From Kwoniella bestiolae CBS 10118 (taxonomy: Eukaryota > Basidiomycota > Tremellomycetes > Tremellales > Cryptococcaceae): a stretch of 64,000 bases of DNA. The position numbers and the translations under genes are program-made. A model generated the notes under the pieces. That model was not told where the DNA came from and did not search any database. It saw only the letters and a list, made by a program, of their open reading frames with translations. Where the stretch lies: contig NC_089241.1 of NCBI RefSeq assembly GCF_000512585.2, positions 620,001 through 684,000 of the forward strand, read 5' to 3'. Below are positions 24,959-36,800 of this stretch, in pieces (the first letter of the stretch is position 1; each line of letters begins with the position of its first letter).

Positions 24959-26016
24959 TCATTGGGCATCTGCGTGTACAAAAGTGCACTCGGAGGTCAA
25001 CTCATACGCAATTGCCCTGAACCTCCCTTGCTCCTCTCCGAAATGAATCACATCTTCGAACACAACATTGAAACCCAGCTTCTTGTAGAACTCGACCTAA
25101 GGTATACTCGCATGAGTCAAAGATGATATCCTCGAGACAGGGAAGGGTAACTTACAGCAGTATCATGAGTACTTGTCAACCAGATATGACGTTCTTCATT
25201 TGTAAGTAACGAGATCAACTTCCTGATCAGCATAGTACCTAAACCATGTCGTCGAGCCGACGGATGGGTAGCTATGATCTCTAGATTGAATGCTTGCTTG
25301 ATCTCGAATTGCGCGGATTGTTCGGCTCTTTTGGAAAGTACTTTTCGCTGCGGAGTAATCCAATGTTCAGTGACAATCAAGTATCGATAATTATGTGATC
25401 AGGAAGGGATACAGTACAGTGCTCACCTCATTCTTGATCCAATCCTTCTTCTCTTCAGGCAACCTCGCCAACGCTGTTCTCTCATATTCCATCTTATCTC
25501 GCCTACACTTCCCAGATCAATATATACATGTATAACCCGCTTCATAACGCAGAGATGTATGATACTTACGAATCACCCCTGGATTGACCAGGTCTAATCA
25601 GAACCATGACGCTCTGTACCTCGCCTCCGAGCTTAGTAACCCAAATCTCACATCCCTCAACTTGTTTGTCTTGGTGCACCGACGGATCAGGATCAAACGC
25701 CCCGCCGAGTTTACGAAGATGGAATAATCTTTGAGTGGCGAGGTCGTCTCCGAATATGAATTTGTTCATCTGGGCTGATGAATCAAAACAAGAAGATAAG
25801 ATATCAATGGCACGGAACGAGAACACCACTCACTATCTTTGAAAGATACTTCTATAATCTCCAAGATTCGTTCTCTCTCTTCGTCTGTAAACGCATCAAG
25901 ATCAGACCGACAGTGGTTGACTAATGAAAGCTGTTCATCAGGGAGCAAGGGAACATACCGGTCGGTCGTACGATTTGTACAAGTTCGATCTGCTTATCTT
26001 CTTTCATGCTGTACAT
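24959..26016 (-). CDS. GNAT-like N-acetyltransferase, dispersed family member A
   Basis: Same family as the array at 0.6-7.1 kb. Start MYSMKEDKQIELV at 26016. Exons continue with VNHCRSDLDAFTDEERERILEI, QMNKFIFGDDL, LGGAFDPDPS..EGCEIWVTKLGGEVQSVMVLIRPGQ, RDKMEYERTALARLPEEKKDW, and then the acetyl-CoA half: FNLEIIATHPSARRHGLGTM with the R-R-x-G-L-G pyrophosphate loop, HIWLTSTHDTA and VEFYKKLGFNVV. The frame closes at 24959. Six exons, all splice phases compatible, no lesion. The loop is canonical, so this copy is the best candidate for an active enzyme. Intron sites before KxL..SKR and between HDTA and VEFYKKLGF match the other copies. Substrate unknown. Confidence 0.75.
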
Positions 26017-26348
26017 CGATTCTGATACAATGGTCTGGGGATCAGTAGAGGACGTCAGTTGGGTTGATCAAGAAACAAGTTGGGTTTTGAAAGGGGAAGT
26101 TGCTCGCTTTTATGGACATTCGTTGTGAGATATCTTAAGCGTATGATGCATCGGTCACTTCGGAAGGTGAAAGGAACGTTCAAAAAAGGTGTGTACAGTA
26201 AAGGATGGGAATGATATCATAGGTGGCCCCTTGCAAATATCGTTGACTCGAACGTGTAAACAGAGCAAGCGCCAGAAGCCACACCATAATATCAAGTTAT
26301 CTTCCATCGCAGGCCGATACGCGATGCTCAATCCTCGTCACGTCTTCA

Positions 26349-26609
26349 TTAGGCGCGCCCACCTACGTGGTCAAAGTTCATATCATCCGTGTCGGCTTCA
26401 GACTTCCCCGTTTGTTCAGCCATTTGCGAAATAGTTGACTGCCATCGACGTGGATTCCTGCCCTTCAATTCTGGAAGGAAGTTTTCACTCTGTAAAGCTT
26501 CTCTGTCATCACTTCGGGGACCTCGAGGAGGCGTTGCCTTGGCTGACAAGGAGGCATAACTCAAGTGGACTCTGGTCTCACAAGCCATATACGTAGCCAG
26601 TACTGTCAA
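26349..26609 (-). CDS. Possible small hypothetical protein between the two GNAT genes
   Basis: Open frame with protein-like content: Arg/Ser/Pro-rich stretch, GRNPRRWQSTISQMAEQTG, and an acidic end DDMNFDHV. It is preceded by an intron-like end (CTAAT followed by TTTTTGACAG), so it could be a last exon, but I could not connect an upstream exon in phase. An ATG overlapping the stop of the upstream GNAT gene (26714) opens a basic 23-codon stretch that might be its first exon. Not recognised; may be spurious. Confidence 0.25.
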   Translation of the reverse strand: MTVLATYMACETRVHLSYASLSAKATPPRGPRSDDREALQSENFLPELKGRNPRRWQSTISQMAEQTGKSEADTDDMNFDHVGGRA

Positions 26610-26710
26610 AAATGCATCATTAGAAGACCTTCCGTCATGGCACTATCTATCAAGCAGAGAGCTTAGATGAGATTTCACCAGTTTGCGCATTCCGGATAAC
26701 TTATGTTTCT

Positions 26711-27873
26711 TCATGGTTCCACTCGTCCACTTTGACCAGCGCAACTAGATGGGATATAAGCGAAAGCTGTCTGCTCTGACATCTCTCCTCCGCCCATATC
26801 GAGATTTACCCGCGTAGTCTCTTTGAATCCCAGCTTGTGGTACATTTGAACCTAGGTTGAGTATAAAGTCAAGTTTCTCAAACTCAGCGTGCAGCTCGTG
26901 ATACATATCTTTGCGGGGAGATAGTTTGGCAGGCTTACTGATTCAGGATTGTGCGCCACTAGCCAGATCGGTAATCCACTTTCCCTCGATAAGGCTTGCA
27001 GTTCCCTGACTAAGCATTCGGCAAACCCTTGTCGTTGTGCTTCGAGCTTGGTAGCTATATACGTCATCTCGATGGCATCTTCAGTATCGAACTCCAAAGA
27101 CTGCTTGAGCTCTTTATCTTTCGGTACCAGCTGTATGTCTCGTTTCCCCCATCAATAATCCATTCAGAGCCGTATCCGCAGTGGAATACAGTGCTTACCT
27201 CGTTTAATCCCCAGGACTGCACGTCGCTGGGAAGTTTTTTGAATACCCAGCTTCGGCATGAATCTTTGAATGATCTACCGGAATTGGTATAAACGAATTC
27301 AACATTATTCAATCTTCAAGAGGGGGACATAATGCCTACTCACTGGTAATCGTACGATTTTCCAGGTAAAGTAAAAGTCATAATGCTCTGGATCTCGCCG
27401 GCAGAGTTTTTGATCGACCAGAACTCACTGCCGGTCTGGTTGACGCCTTCACGGCTGATAGGACCAAGATTTGACTCGAAGAAAGCGCTTACGATCTCTC
27501 TTCTACAATTCCCCATGAGTTTTCGGTGAGATGCGCCTGCGCATGTCACACTCAGTATAGAGACACCCGCAGTGGCAAGGATAGGTGAAGTCAACGTAAG
27601 ATATGGAAAAGACTTACTCCGTTATCCTGCCTTCTGTAGGATAGATGAGACCACTGGACCCTCTTCAGTCATGTCAAAACCTCAATCAGCTCAAGGGTAC
27701 CAAACGGCTCAAAACAGGGTGGCGTGAGTCGTATCGAAAAGACGAGTGACGGCCTCACCTGAAGGATCCAGGGTTTTGCATAGTGAATACATTCCACTTC
27801 GAGTGCTTTCATCGATCACTTGAAAGGCGAGGGGGGTCTCGTCAGCAGAAGAGTAGGGAAGAGGAACTCTCAT
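26711..27873 (-). CDS. GNAT-like N-acetyltransferase, dispersed family member B
   Basis: Second intact-looking dispersed member. Start MRVPLPYSSADETPLAF at 27873; a Met 17 codons upstream is an alternative. Later exons: EGRIT, REIVSAFFESNLG (from 27502), GSEFWSIKNSAGEIQSIMTF, SFKDSCRSWVFKKLPSDVQSW, the acetyl-CoA half DAIEMTYIATKLEAQRQGFAEC (Q-R-Q-G-F-A in place of the usual Q/R-x-x-G-x-G/A loop), PIWLVAHNPES and VQMYHKLGFKETT. Stop at 26711-26713. Phases agree at every junction. The loop has Phe-Ala instead of Gly-Gly/Ala, still compatible with acetyl-CoA binding. It precedes member A on the same strand with about 0.7 kb between them, suggesting a tandem duplication. Confidence 0.72.
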
Positions 27874-28309
27874 AAGGAGACAGTCATCGTTCTGCTTTAT
27901 AGGCCATAGTATAGGATTGAGCAAAGCCTATTAGACGAAAGTGCTTCTTGACAGACAAAGGCTGCGTGAGATGAAACACCTTCTGCAACACAATGGAGGA
28001 GATGAGATCATCGTGGCCATTGGCACAATGAACAAAGAGGGTTCAGCTTGTCTGATACGATGTTCTTTTGTGTTTTTCGAACTGTTGTACGTCGATGCAA
28101 AAAACCGTACGATACGACCGTACCACGCGACCGTACGTTACGGTCGTGGCACACGGCGACCACACCAACATCGACCTGACTCTACATCATCGTCCTTCAG
28201 TCTCACGTTGGCTAGCCGACGAGACTTGTGCGTACCGAGACAAGAAGCAGATACCTACCACCTCCGAAAGAATAGAAGTGACTTAGGTGATTGGAGGGGT
28301 GCCCGTCAG
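27874..28309. other. Promoter of GNAT member B and flank of the tRNA relic
   Basis: No gene supported. It contains the CG-rich inverted repeat around 28123-28149. Open frames on the plus strand here have no start context, splice structure or domain. Confidence 0.35.
28123..28149. repeat. Short inverted repeat with CCGTA arms
   Basis: CCACGCGACCGTA and TACGGTCGTGG face each other across a three-base loop, with a two-base bulge in one arm. Neighbouring CGTACG and ACGACCGTAC words make the region locally palindromic. Function unknown. Confidence 0.6.
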
Positions 28310-28404
28310 CCCAGCCCGACGCCACGGTAGTGCGCCTGACTACGATGCGATTTGCTTTTCGTTGATAAATCAGGAGGTCGAGGGTGCGAACCACTTAGTC
28401 GGTT
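28310..28404 (+). pseudogene. tRNA-Arg(ACG) pseudogene, damaged duplicate
   Basis: From the D-arm GGTAGTGC onward it is nearly identical to the tRNA 346 bases downstream, including the whole 23-base intron. The 5' acceptor strand and first half of the D arm do not match, so the acceptor stem cannot form. The T loop has TGCGAAC instead of TTCGAAC, destroying the B box, and the T stem carries C to A. Internal promoter and fold are both lost. Confidence 0.8.
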
Positions 28405-28655
28405 CAATGAAGTGTTAAGCTGTTCTGTGACTTGTCCTTAAGCTTCCAGGTCCTAACAACGGAAGGAAATATTGTCAGAAGCGGTTGTCCTGCCCGCTTA
28501 GTGTACACCCTGCGTCCCCCCCCTTGGCCCCCAGCCCTTTCTTCCCATAACTGAAAGCAAGCTTGTTTGCCACAATGGGCATCTCCTTTCATGGCCAGAC
28601 GAGAAGCAGACAACTATATAAACCCACAAATGGGGTTGTTTGCTGTTCTGTGCTG

Positions 28656-28750
28656 GCTGGCTTAGCACAGTGGTAGTGCGCCTGACTACGATGCGATTTG
28701 CTTTTCGTTGATAAATCAGGAGGTCGAGGGTTCGAACCCCTTAGTCGGTT
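28656..28750 (+). tRNA. tRNA-Arg (anticodon ACG) with a 23-nt intron
   Basis: Acceptor GCTGGCT pairs with AGTCGGT (three G-U pairs), D arm GCAC/GTGC with loop AGTGGTA, anticodon stem CCTGA/TCAGG, T arm GAGGG-TTCGAAC-CCCTT. Loop bases 32-37 are C-T-A-C-G-A, so the anticodon is ACG, read after A-to-I editing for CGN codons. The intron, 28692-28714, starts right after position 37, the standard site. A B-box GGTTCGAA is present, and a run of five T at about 28764 can end RNA polymerase III transcription. Confidence 0.8.
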
Positions 28751-28770
28751 CAATTTCGTGTTCTTTTTGA

Positions 28771-30315
28771 TCTCCTGAAGTTCCCCGGGTGATTTGGAGT
28801 CGATTGGGACGATTTCCAGCGATAGAGCATTGGTAGAAGCTGAGAAGAAGGGAGTGCCACTCTTGTGTCTTTCTATGCATCCGGATTCTTCTTTCTTCCT
28901 CTGAGATGATGTCTAGCGACATCATACGACGGTACATCGGAGAACATCAGCCTATTCGGATGTTTTTGGGGCTGTGGAGGTCAATACGGATGGGAAAAGG
29001 GTCGGAGGGGCAGGAGGGGAAGGAAGTGCCACATTCATCTTTTACCACACAACACAAACGTTTCCAGGCATCCCACGCATGCGCAAGTGATATGATATGA
29101 AAGAGAGGATGCGTTACTTACAAGATATCGACTTGCATGCATGTTAAAGGTAGATGGGTATGGGGTTACCGGTCAACGAAAGATTGACGTAAAATCCTTT
29201 AATCGTTTCGTAATGCCACTCAGACCCCGCCACCAAAAGGTACTGATTGCCCTAACCGGCTCAGACTATAAGTGTTCTGAGGCACCTTTCGTTCATGGTC
29301 TTCTTCAGGTTGCCAGGTCCGGCCCGGTGTTTCGCATCGTCTCTTCGTCCCGTATTCATCTTGGTTTCCCTCGTGCACGACCTCTAGGTCTCATTTCTTT
29401 ATCTCACCTTTCTCACGCAAACGAGTCATGCGAAAGTATTTATTCAAGTCCTTTTTGCGACACATCCTGTTCCATCCCCGATCGATGAGAAGAAGCACTT
29501 ACAAACCTAGGGACGATTGTGCCTGTAGCTCGATCGTCCAGCAAAGTCAAATCGGACGACACAGATCGTTTTTGATCATGTATTTCCCTCATGCTCGTAA
29601 CCAGTGTGAATTAGATGATAACAAAATATCATTAATTATCTCGTCATCTTGGTGTCCTCGTGCTCAACGTTGTTAACGAGATCATCGTCATCATCTCCCA
29701 TGATCCACATCTAGACCATATGAGGAGAGGAAATAGTTATGCATCTTGTAAATCGTCCCATCCGAAAATTAACTTTTTTCTCTTTTCCTTTCTTTTTCCT
29801 TTTGGTGTGCCCCTAAGTTACCCTTAAATTAACCTTACTCCGAAGAAATCTAGTCTGAGATCCCCCCCTGCCCCCACTCTAGCCTACGGCTATAACATCT
29901 GCGACCACTTTCACTTTCGGCCCATTATTGTGTCGACGTATCGTGCATCAAGACGGCCAGCCCTATCTGGGCCAAAAGAGGGCTCGTGAGCAGCTCGGCG
30001 GCCTTGATATTACTCATACTGTATACTACACATATGTTTGGTAGCGATTCTCAAGACCCTTAGACCGAGAACATCGAAAAAACCTATACCCTGTCAATCT
30101 CATCAATTCATTCATTCTCATTCAGTCACCAATTCATGGTCACTCTATCCCATTGACAGTGACAAGGTCCAATATACTACACATACACACAGAAATACTT
30201 ATTTATACCTGCATACACACACGCGGACACAGCATTGATCACACAATCTTATCCTGCGCATCAATATTCCCCCTTGTCACTGGATTGAGGTACGGATACA
30301 CACGTCCACATCATC
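28771..30315. other. Long gene-free stretch after the tRNA
   Basis: About 1.5 kb without a supported gene. Open frames on both strands are short, lack splice logic and have no domain. The last 300 bases hold CACACA-rich and CATACA-rich leader-like sequence of the downstream transcription factor. No 5S rRNA, second tRNA or transposon protein was seen. Confidence 0.4.
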
Positions 30316-33300
30316 ATGCAACAGCAGCCACCTCCACAGGTGCCAGACGATTGGCAGAATCAGCAGCAGCAGCAGAATGACGAAACCCCTCTGACAGGTT
30401 GGTACCCCAGCGAAGAATATGTCAGCAACACTTGGAACCCACAACAACCACCACAGCAGGATATGAACCCCTTACAATTCCCACCTCATCCCAGTGATGT
30501 AATCTATCCGCAGAATTTTGGAGAGATGGACAACAGCGAGTTTAGGAGGATCTCAGGCGTACCTAGTAGTTTGGGTGATCAGGCGTCAGCGTCGCCCGAA
30601 GGTGAGGGAGGGGGATCAGATACGTCAGATCTATCCAGGTTCGCTAGTATGAATGGACCCTCGTCAAGCTCTTCAGCAGGTGAGTGGGTGAAGCAGGTTT
30701 GGGATGAGCAAGAACTGATATGGTATTGTGGAACAGGCGATCTAAGTAGAATGATGTCAGAAGGGTAAGCGGAATGACCTATCATTCAACGTCAGTGGCT
30801 CATCTTTAACCAATATGCGCAGGTCTCAATCTCTTCCCCAACGACCCAACACCTCTTGTGAGAATCATACCCCTCCATGCATACGTATACAAGCTCATAC
30901 CTCCCGCAGTCTCTGGTCCATCTGGCATCCCCTCATCAGAGCACATTGCCCCATCAGGAACCTCATTACGACGTGGGATGTGAGTCGATCAATATCAATA
31001 TCCACGGCGCTGAAGTTTGCTGATATCAGATCAGGGCATGTAAGTTCTGTCGAAGGAGGAAGCTGGTTAGTCACCCTCTTAAATTTGTCGAAGCATATGA
31101 GCTGATACCCGAAATCATACATAGAGATGCTCCGGAGAACGACCAGCGTGTTCGAGTTGTGTGAAGTACAAGCAGGAATGTGAATACCAGCCGCCAGCCA
31201 AGATATCGAAAGTTCAGGCGTTGGAATCGAGAGTCGGTGAGTAAAGTCCTCATTGCGAACAGTCATGTCCAAACTGATGGATGATAACTGTAGCAGAGTT
31301 ATCAGATTACATCACTCAGGGAACAGTACCCAATCTATCTTCGGCATTCAGCTCTCAACCGTTAGCATATGACGAGAATGGTCTTCCGCAACCTATCTAT
31401 GGAGATTCCTATCCGAACGACCCACAAGCCCAATACCAATACCTCAACTATACTTTACCTGTCAGCGGAGATAATAGCAATCCATCTACATTCACGCCCA
31501 ATGTAAATATGAACGGACAGCCATACCCCCCATATGTGCCGACACCTCCTCAGACAGCTTTTCAAACGAATTTCCCCCAGCCCAACCAGTATGCGATGTA
31601 CCCTACCTATGGCGAAAATGCGCAATATGTTACTGCTCCAAGTGACAGTTCACCAGCTACTGCATCATTGCAGACGCCTCACCAATTCCAGCAGGGGTTC
31701 AGAGCTGTCTCATCATCTTCCCCGATACCTGCTAACAGCTTCGACCAGAATGTCACGGATGAAGCGATCAACCCGAACCCAAATTACACCTATCCATCTG
31801 ACACCCAACGGGCAACGCAATCAGTTCCCCAACTAGTCCCATCTCAAAGCCAAACGCACCCGCAAAACCAGTATCCCCCCAACAGCTCATTCGCAGTTGC
31901 TCAACCACTCGTCCAGCGATCTTCACTCAATTCTGAATCATCCACCTCGTCAAACACTCATAACGCACTCACCCCCAATGGAAGTGCCGGTATCAGTACA
32001 CCAAGCTCGTCGTCCGTTCACGCACCACCCGGATCGCAGAGCATGTACGCCGAATTAGCAAATCTCAGGTATACCACTGATATCGCCGAGAGTGACCCAG
32101 TGGACAAGTTGACAGAGAGATTGGGCGAGTTCCTTTTCAGCCCGATAAATGATAGTGTCAAGGAAGGCACCGATGAGAATTCCGATGTGAATGCCCCCGG
32201 GTTAGGAAACAAGAAGAGGAGGACGGCGAAAGCGCAATCTGGACAATGGTCGAATGGAGCTAGTCAAAGATCGGATGGACCGGAGAGGACGTCGTTGTTC
32301 AGAAGTAGGATAGAGAGTGATAGTCTCCGGGACGAACATAGGAAGAAGCTGTGAGCAATAAGAACTCTCATCTGTTACTGTCATACTTCACTCGACAATA
32401 CCCAAATACGGAGAACTGACCAGTAGCTGAACTGGCACATAGCTTGGATACTTTCCTTGGACATTGTCGACTATTCTTCGAAATGAGTATACCCAGATTC
32501 TGGTATAGGATGACATTTCATGATCGAAGGAGGCCAAGTTTGGCTCTACTCAACGCGATGGTATGTGGGTCTTTTGGCTCAGTTTTGCTGCATCTGCCAG
32601 AAAGCTAATACTTCGTGACTTGATCAACAGTACCTATGGGCAACAAGGATGACAGCGTCTCCGAATCTCGTACCGATGGAAGCACACTTTTTCGCTGAGG
32701 CGTGCAGACATTTGGATTCTGCTGGACCGAATAGCGATCGATTGATCGATGCTGTCAAGGCTGCAATGCTTCTGTGTGCTTATTCGTATACCAATGGAAG
32801 GCATCATGAGGTGAATAGTATCTCTCTCACACCCGGAATTATTCTGACCCACTGCTTTTAGGGATGGCTCATTGCTGGTCTGGCAGTCCGGTACGTCGCG
32901 AACGTCCCTCCAACAAGTTGATCCACATGCTGACGAATACACTTCACAGACTCGTCACTTCAACAGGAATTCATCAAATACCCTCTCTTACTTTCCGACC
33001 CACTCAAGCCGATAACCCTTTCTTGAGAAACAGAGTGCATTTGCTGCCTCCCCCAGAAGATGCCGTCGAACTAGCCGAAAGAGTGCATGCTTTGTGAGTA
33101 ATACTCTCTAGGAAGATCAGACGAAATGCCGTCGCTGAAGATGAATACCTTCAGCTGGTGTGTATACTCGATCGAGAAATGCGGTGCATTCGCGACTGGA
33201 TTTCCGTCATCTTTGAGGGATGACGATATCGCTACACCATTCGGAAGACCCCTTGATGAGATTGCTTCGGTGAGTCCGATGTGCAAGGCTTATATGCGAT

Positions 33301-34488
33301 GCGCAGAAATGCCTGACCCTTGGTCATGAGCGTAGCAATCTGTCACTCTGCAAGATGATGTGACGGTACGAGATCTGTTCAAAGGTACTGCTCATCCTCA
33401 TCCTGATGGAGATTCGCCGTAGTGAGTGCACCGTTTCCCCTAAGCATGTCGATTGGCAGCGTGACTGACTGTGCGGTACGGTATAGTATCCGATGGGTCA
33501 AAGCTGTAAGCTATCTCACTAACACTGTAAAAGAACGGTTTGGGAAGCTGACTGGTCGATCAGGTGGCGATCCTGGAGCGAGCATCCAAATTGGCCTTCC
33601 TAACACCCACGGACGACTCGGAGTACTCCCAAGCATGGCATTCATACGCTACCTCCCTGTCCAACGGATCTCCTCCCCCCAACCCACCTCCCGGATGGTT
33701 GAACCAACCTAAATATAGGAATTCGAAGGATTATGACGAATGCTCGAGAGCCCTCAAACAGTATATAGAGAGTCTGGGTATTGATGGTGTCTCCCCCATC
33801 GAGAGGCGACAACAGGCTCTGCAGGAGGGATCGATCGAACCTGTCATAAGGAGTCATACGATCTTACTTGTACGTGACGCCTCGTCTCTGGACATGATGA
33901 ATGGAAGTTGTATAGCTGATCCGGCTGGGGTGATGCTAGCATCACCAAGTATACGCCAGTGAGATGCTCATGAACGACATCAACTCGCTGGACACGGAGA
34001 ATGATATTGCCGTTGCTGCTGGTCGAAAATCCGCTGATCTGGTCAAGGGTCTACCACCTATAGTGAGGCAACTATTTGTAACCATCGTATTAAGAAGAAT
34101 GCTGATTTGGCCATTCGGTACCCCTGTAGCCCCCGCAAGAGGTCGACGCGCAGGTCATTCTGGTATGGTGCATGATCATCAAGCTTCTCATCAAGGAATT
34201 GAGGCGATGTACCAAGATTGGTGATTATTCTGGTATGTCATCTTCCTCAGCTCTTCTTCTACCTTGGTATAGTATTGATATGGTTCTGCAACAGCGTCAA
34301 GATCGATCGAAGATGATATCGATGTATTGATCAAGGAGATGAACCGGATAGGGCATACCATGCACATTGCGTGAGTTGGGGGTTTCCATCTCCGTATCTA
34401 TGAAACCAAGTTGACATGTTATTTTTTGGGTAGTCGAGTACAGAGTAAAGCGATGGACGACTTCAAGAAAGCTGCTTTGGCTGTCTAG
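30316..34488 (+). CDS. Zn2Cys6 transcription factor with fungal-specific domain
   Basis: DNA-binding regulator. The N-terminus is disordered and Gln/Pro-rich. The zinc cluster is split over two exons (about 31030-31063 and 31124-31234): RACKFCRRRKL, then RCSGERPACSSCVKYKQEC, an exact C-x2-C-x6-C-x6-C-x2-C-x6-C. A short coiled stretch KISKVQALESRVAELSDYI follows, typical of dimerising factors. Next is a long low-complexity Ser/Pro/Gln/Tyr region, then the fungal_trans middle-homology domain: CRLFFEMSIPRFWYRMTFHDR, MEAHFFAEACRHLD, GWLIAGLAVRLVTSTGIHQI, FWCVYSIEKCGAFATGFPSSLRDDDIATPFGRP. The last exon ends MDDFKKAALAV. The start ATG at 30316 is the first after a pyrimidine/CACA leader. Twelve or more exons. 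Target genes cannot be predicted. Confidence 0.88.
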
Positions 34489-34764
34489 TCGTTCTCATTC
34501 TCATCAGGCCAAGGATGTATATACACGTTGAGAATGGTCTGTAGCATATCATACCTCTTATCGAATCATAATGCACATTCCACTGTTACATCCTGGTTTG
34601 CATCACACGTCGACTCGAGGTACTTCAGGTCAACTCGTAGGCTGATTTTGTCAGCATATTATGATACATGGTATCTCTATCTATTTCAAATGTACTGAAT
34701 GTGATAATACAACAAAACATACTATACTCGCATGCGGTCTGCCTATCTATGAGCCGGATGTGTG

Positions 34765-36397
34765 TTATCCCCTACATGCACTTCCATAACCATAATCCCA
34801 TCCTATCCCACCGACAATCCCCAATACCACCAGATGACCCAAAACCACACTCCCACCAATATACATCCACTTATCCCTCCCTCTTTTGATAGTTCGCGCC
34901 TCGATCGCAAAGGTAGATACAGTACTCAGACAACCACAGAACCCCTGTTGAATAGCATTCAGAGCATTGCACTTCGTACCACTACTAGAAGATAGGGGAA
35001 GCCTTTGTAGGGCAAAACAGATCGATATGATTATACTTGCTGATATGTTGACTATGAATGTACCCAGAGGGAACTTATCTATGAACGCTGGTCTGGTGTT
35101 AAGTCGAGAGAGGTAGAATCGAGCGATGGTACCAGGCGGGGAAAGGAGCAATGGGAATGTTACGTTGTGTCGCCAATGTGTATTTCCAAGGAAGTAGATT
35201 AGGAGAACGATAAGGTATGAGAAGAAGGCTGTTGTAATCCATAGGATATCTACCAGGGGGGTTTGGGACAGTGGTTTCGATCTGGGTGGGGTGGATGTGG
35301 GTTTCTCTGATGTATTCTGTTGAGATGGTGTTGATGCTGAGGAATCTGAAGCAGGAGTTTGGACGGGTAGCCTATCTGGTAAAGGGGCTTTACTGGGTCG
35401 TCTGAAGAATGTCAGAGAAGGTAGGACGGTTGAGAAGTGTTCGCCGAATCGGAGCGAGGCGAGGGCAATGGCGAATGTTGAGAGGGAGTAGACTACTCCG
35501 TCGACCGTCTGGGAGGGGTGAGAGAGGATCATCATCAGTACCCAGAATATCACGAATATCAAAAGATTTGAGCAGGAAAGAATGTGTGGTGATGTACTGA
35601 AGACCCCATCGGGACTTACATCGTGTAATCCCTTTCTGTCGTAACCATCAAAATTGCTAAAAGCCAGATAACCCTCCAACATCCAAGAAGAGAAGGTGGT
35701 CACTGAACCTGCTATACCTGTTGTCAGGAATGTGTAGATCGGTGGGTAGCTGAGACAGTAATAGCGTGTATGATCAGCTCATCTAATCGTATTACTATCT
35801 CATGCATTGAGAAGGAATGTGACGATAACAAGAATAGAATCGGACCTACATCGAAATAATCTCATTCTTCCTCGCGAGGGATAATCCCATGATCCCACTA
35901 CCCACTCCCTGGGACCATAGCAAGGGATAGACCACCGCACCGTCGTCTATATTTACAATTCCATCAGTGTTCGTCCTTGCTTTCCTGGATCGAGTCAAAT
36001 TCAATCCCAGCTCATCCATGTCAAGCTCATCCATCTCATACCTGCCAAGAATAAGTAAAGAAGAGATGACAAGTTCAAACCCCCACTCACAAGTACCCAG
36101 CCCATTCAATCCCAACCTAATCAAACACCCCAACATACTACTCAAAACCAATCCAGCATAATGCGCCCCCAACCTCAAAGCCGTCACCTCCTCCGCGGGG
36201 GGAGGAGCATTATCCTCAGGAGGTGCAGGGGAGGGCGCTCGAGGTGGTCTGGGTAATTCGGGGTCTTCGGATATGGATGATTCTGAGCGGGCTCGGGGTT
36301 GGGGGTGGGAGTTGCGGGTGGATCGATTACGGGATAGGGAGGTGGTGTGGGAGAGGATTGATGTTAGGTTGTGTTGGGGGGTTGTTGTTTGTGCCAT
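34765..36397 (-). CDS. FEX1: Fluoride exporter FEX (fused double CrcB/Fluc protein)
   Basis: Plasma-membrane fluoride channel that removes toxic fluoride. Eukaryotic FEX proteins join two CrcB-like halves; both are visible. Half 1: LVLSSMLGCLIRLGLNGLGTY, then DGAVVYPLLWSQGVGSGIMGLS and TTGIAGSVTTFSSWMLEGYLAF (the TTFSS fluoride track). Half 2: PPGTIARFYLSRLN, FPLGTFIVNISASIIISICFAL with the pore Asn, and QQGFCGCLSTVSTFAIEA with the Ser-Thr-x-Ser-Thr-Phe track, then WMYIGGSVVLGHLVV. The halves are linked by a Ser/Thr/Pro-rich loop of about 40 residues and an extra pair of helices. N-terminal tail of about 70 residues rich in Ser, Pro and Arg. Four exons; the first intron (36090-35947) is 144 nt, a multiple of three with no stop. 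Confidence 0.88.
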
Positions 36398-36800
36398 TAT
36401 GTTGGTTGGGCGGAATACTATTATATATGATGGTACGAGTTTTAGGGATATGAGGGAGGAAGGTGCATCTTTGATACTTGCCTGCGCGAAGTCGAGAGTT
36501 GTCTATACACAGAAATGATATGATAGAATAAGAGAAGAGATAGGTATGATGAAGAGGAAAAGAAAGATGATAGCATGAAAATTAACAACATGAACAGCCA
36601 AAAGCTAGCTGGAATTAGCCAGGCACATCATGAGGACAATCGGATCTTTCTATAGTGTGTGTGGCTTATTCACCTCGCTCTACGTGCATCGTTAAATCTC
36701 ATCTACTATACATGCTATTCTATGTATGGTACTATATATCTATTCGTTACAATGCTAAAAACATTACTCTCGTGATATCATGATGCACATACCCTTCACT
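36398..36800. other. Gap between GLE1 and FEX
   Basis: Contains the FEX promoter and the GLE1 3' end (both genes on the minus strand). No gene is seen. The sequence is AT-rich towards 36650-36770. Confidence 0.4.

Noticed and set aside
36042..36090. A 49-nt intron in FEX using the acceptor at 36042
   Set aside because: It breaks the frame; the acceptor at 35947 restores the family sequence TYDGAVVYP.
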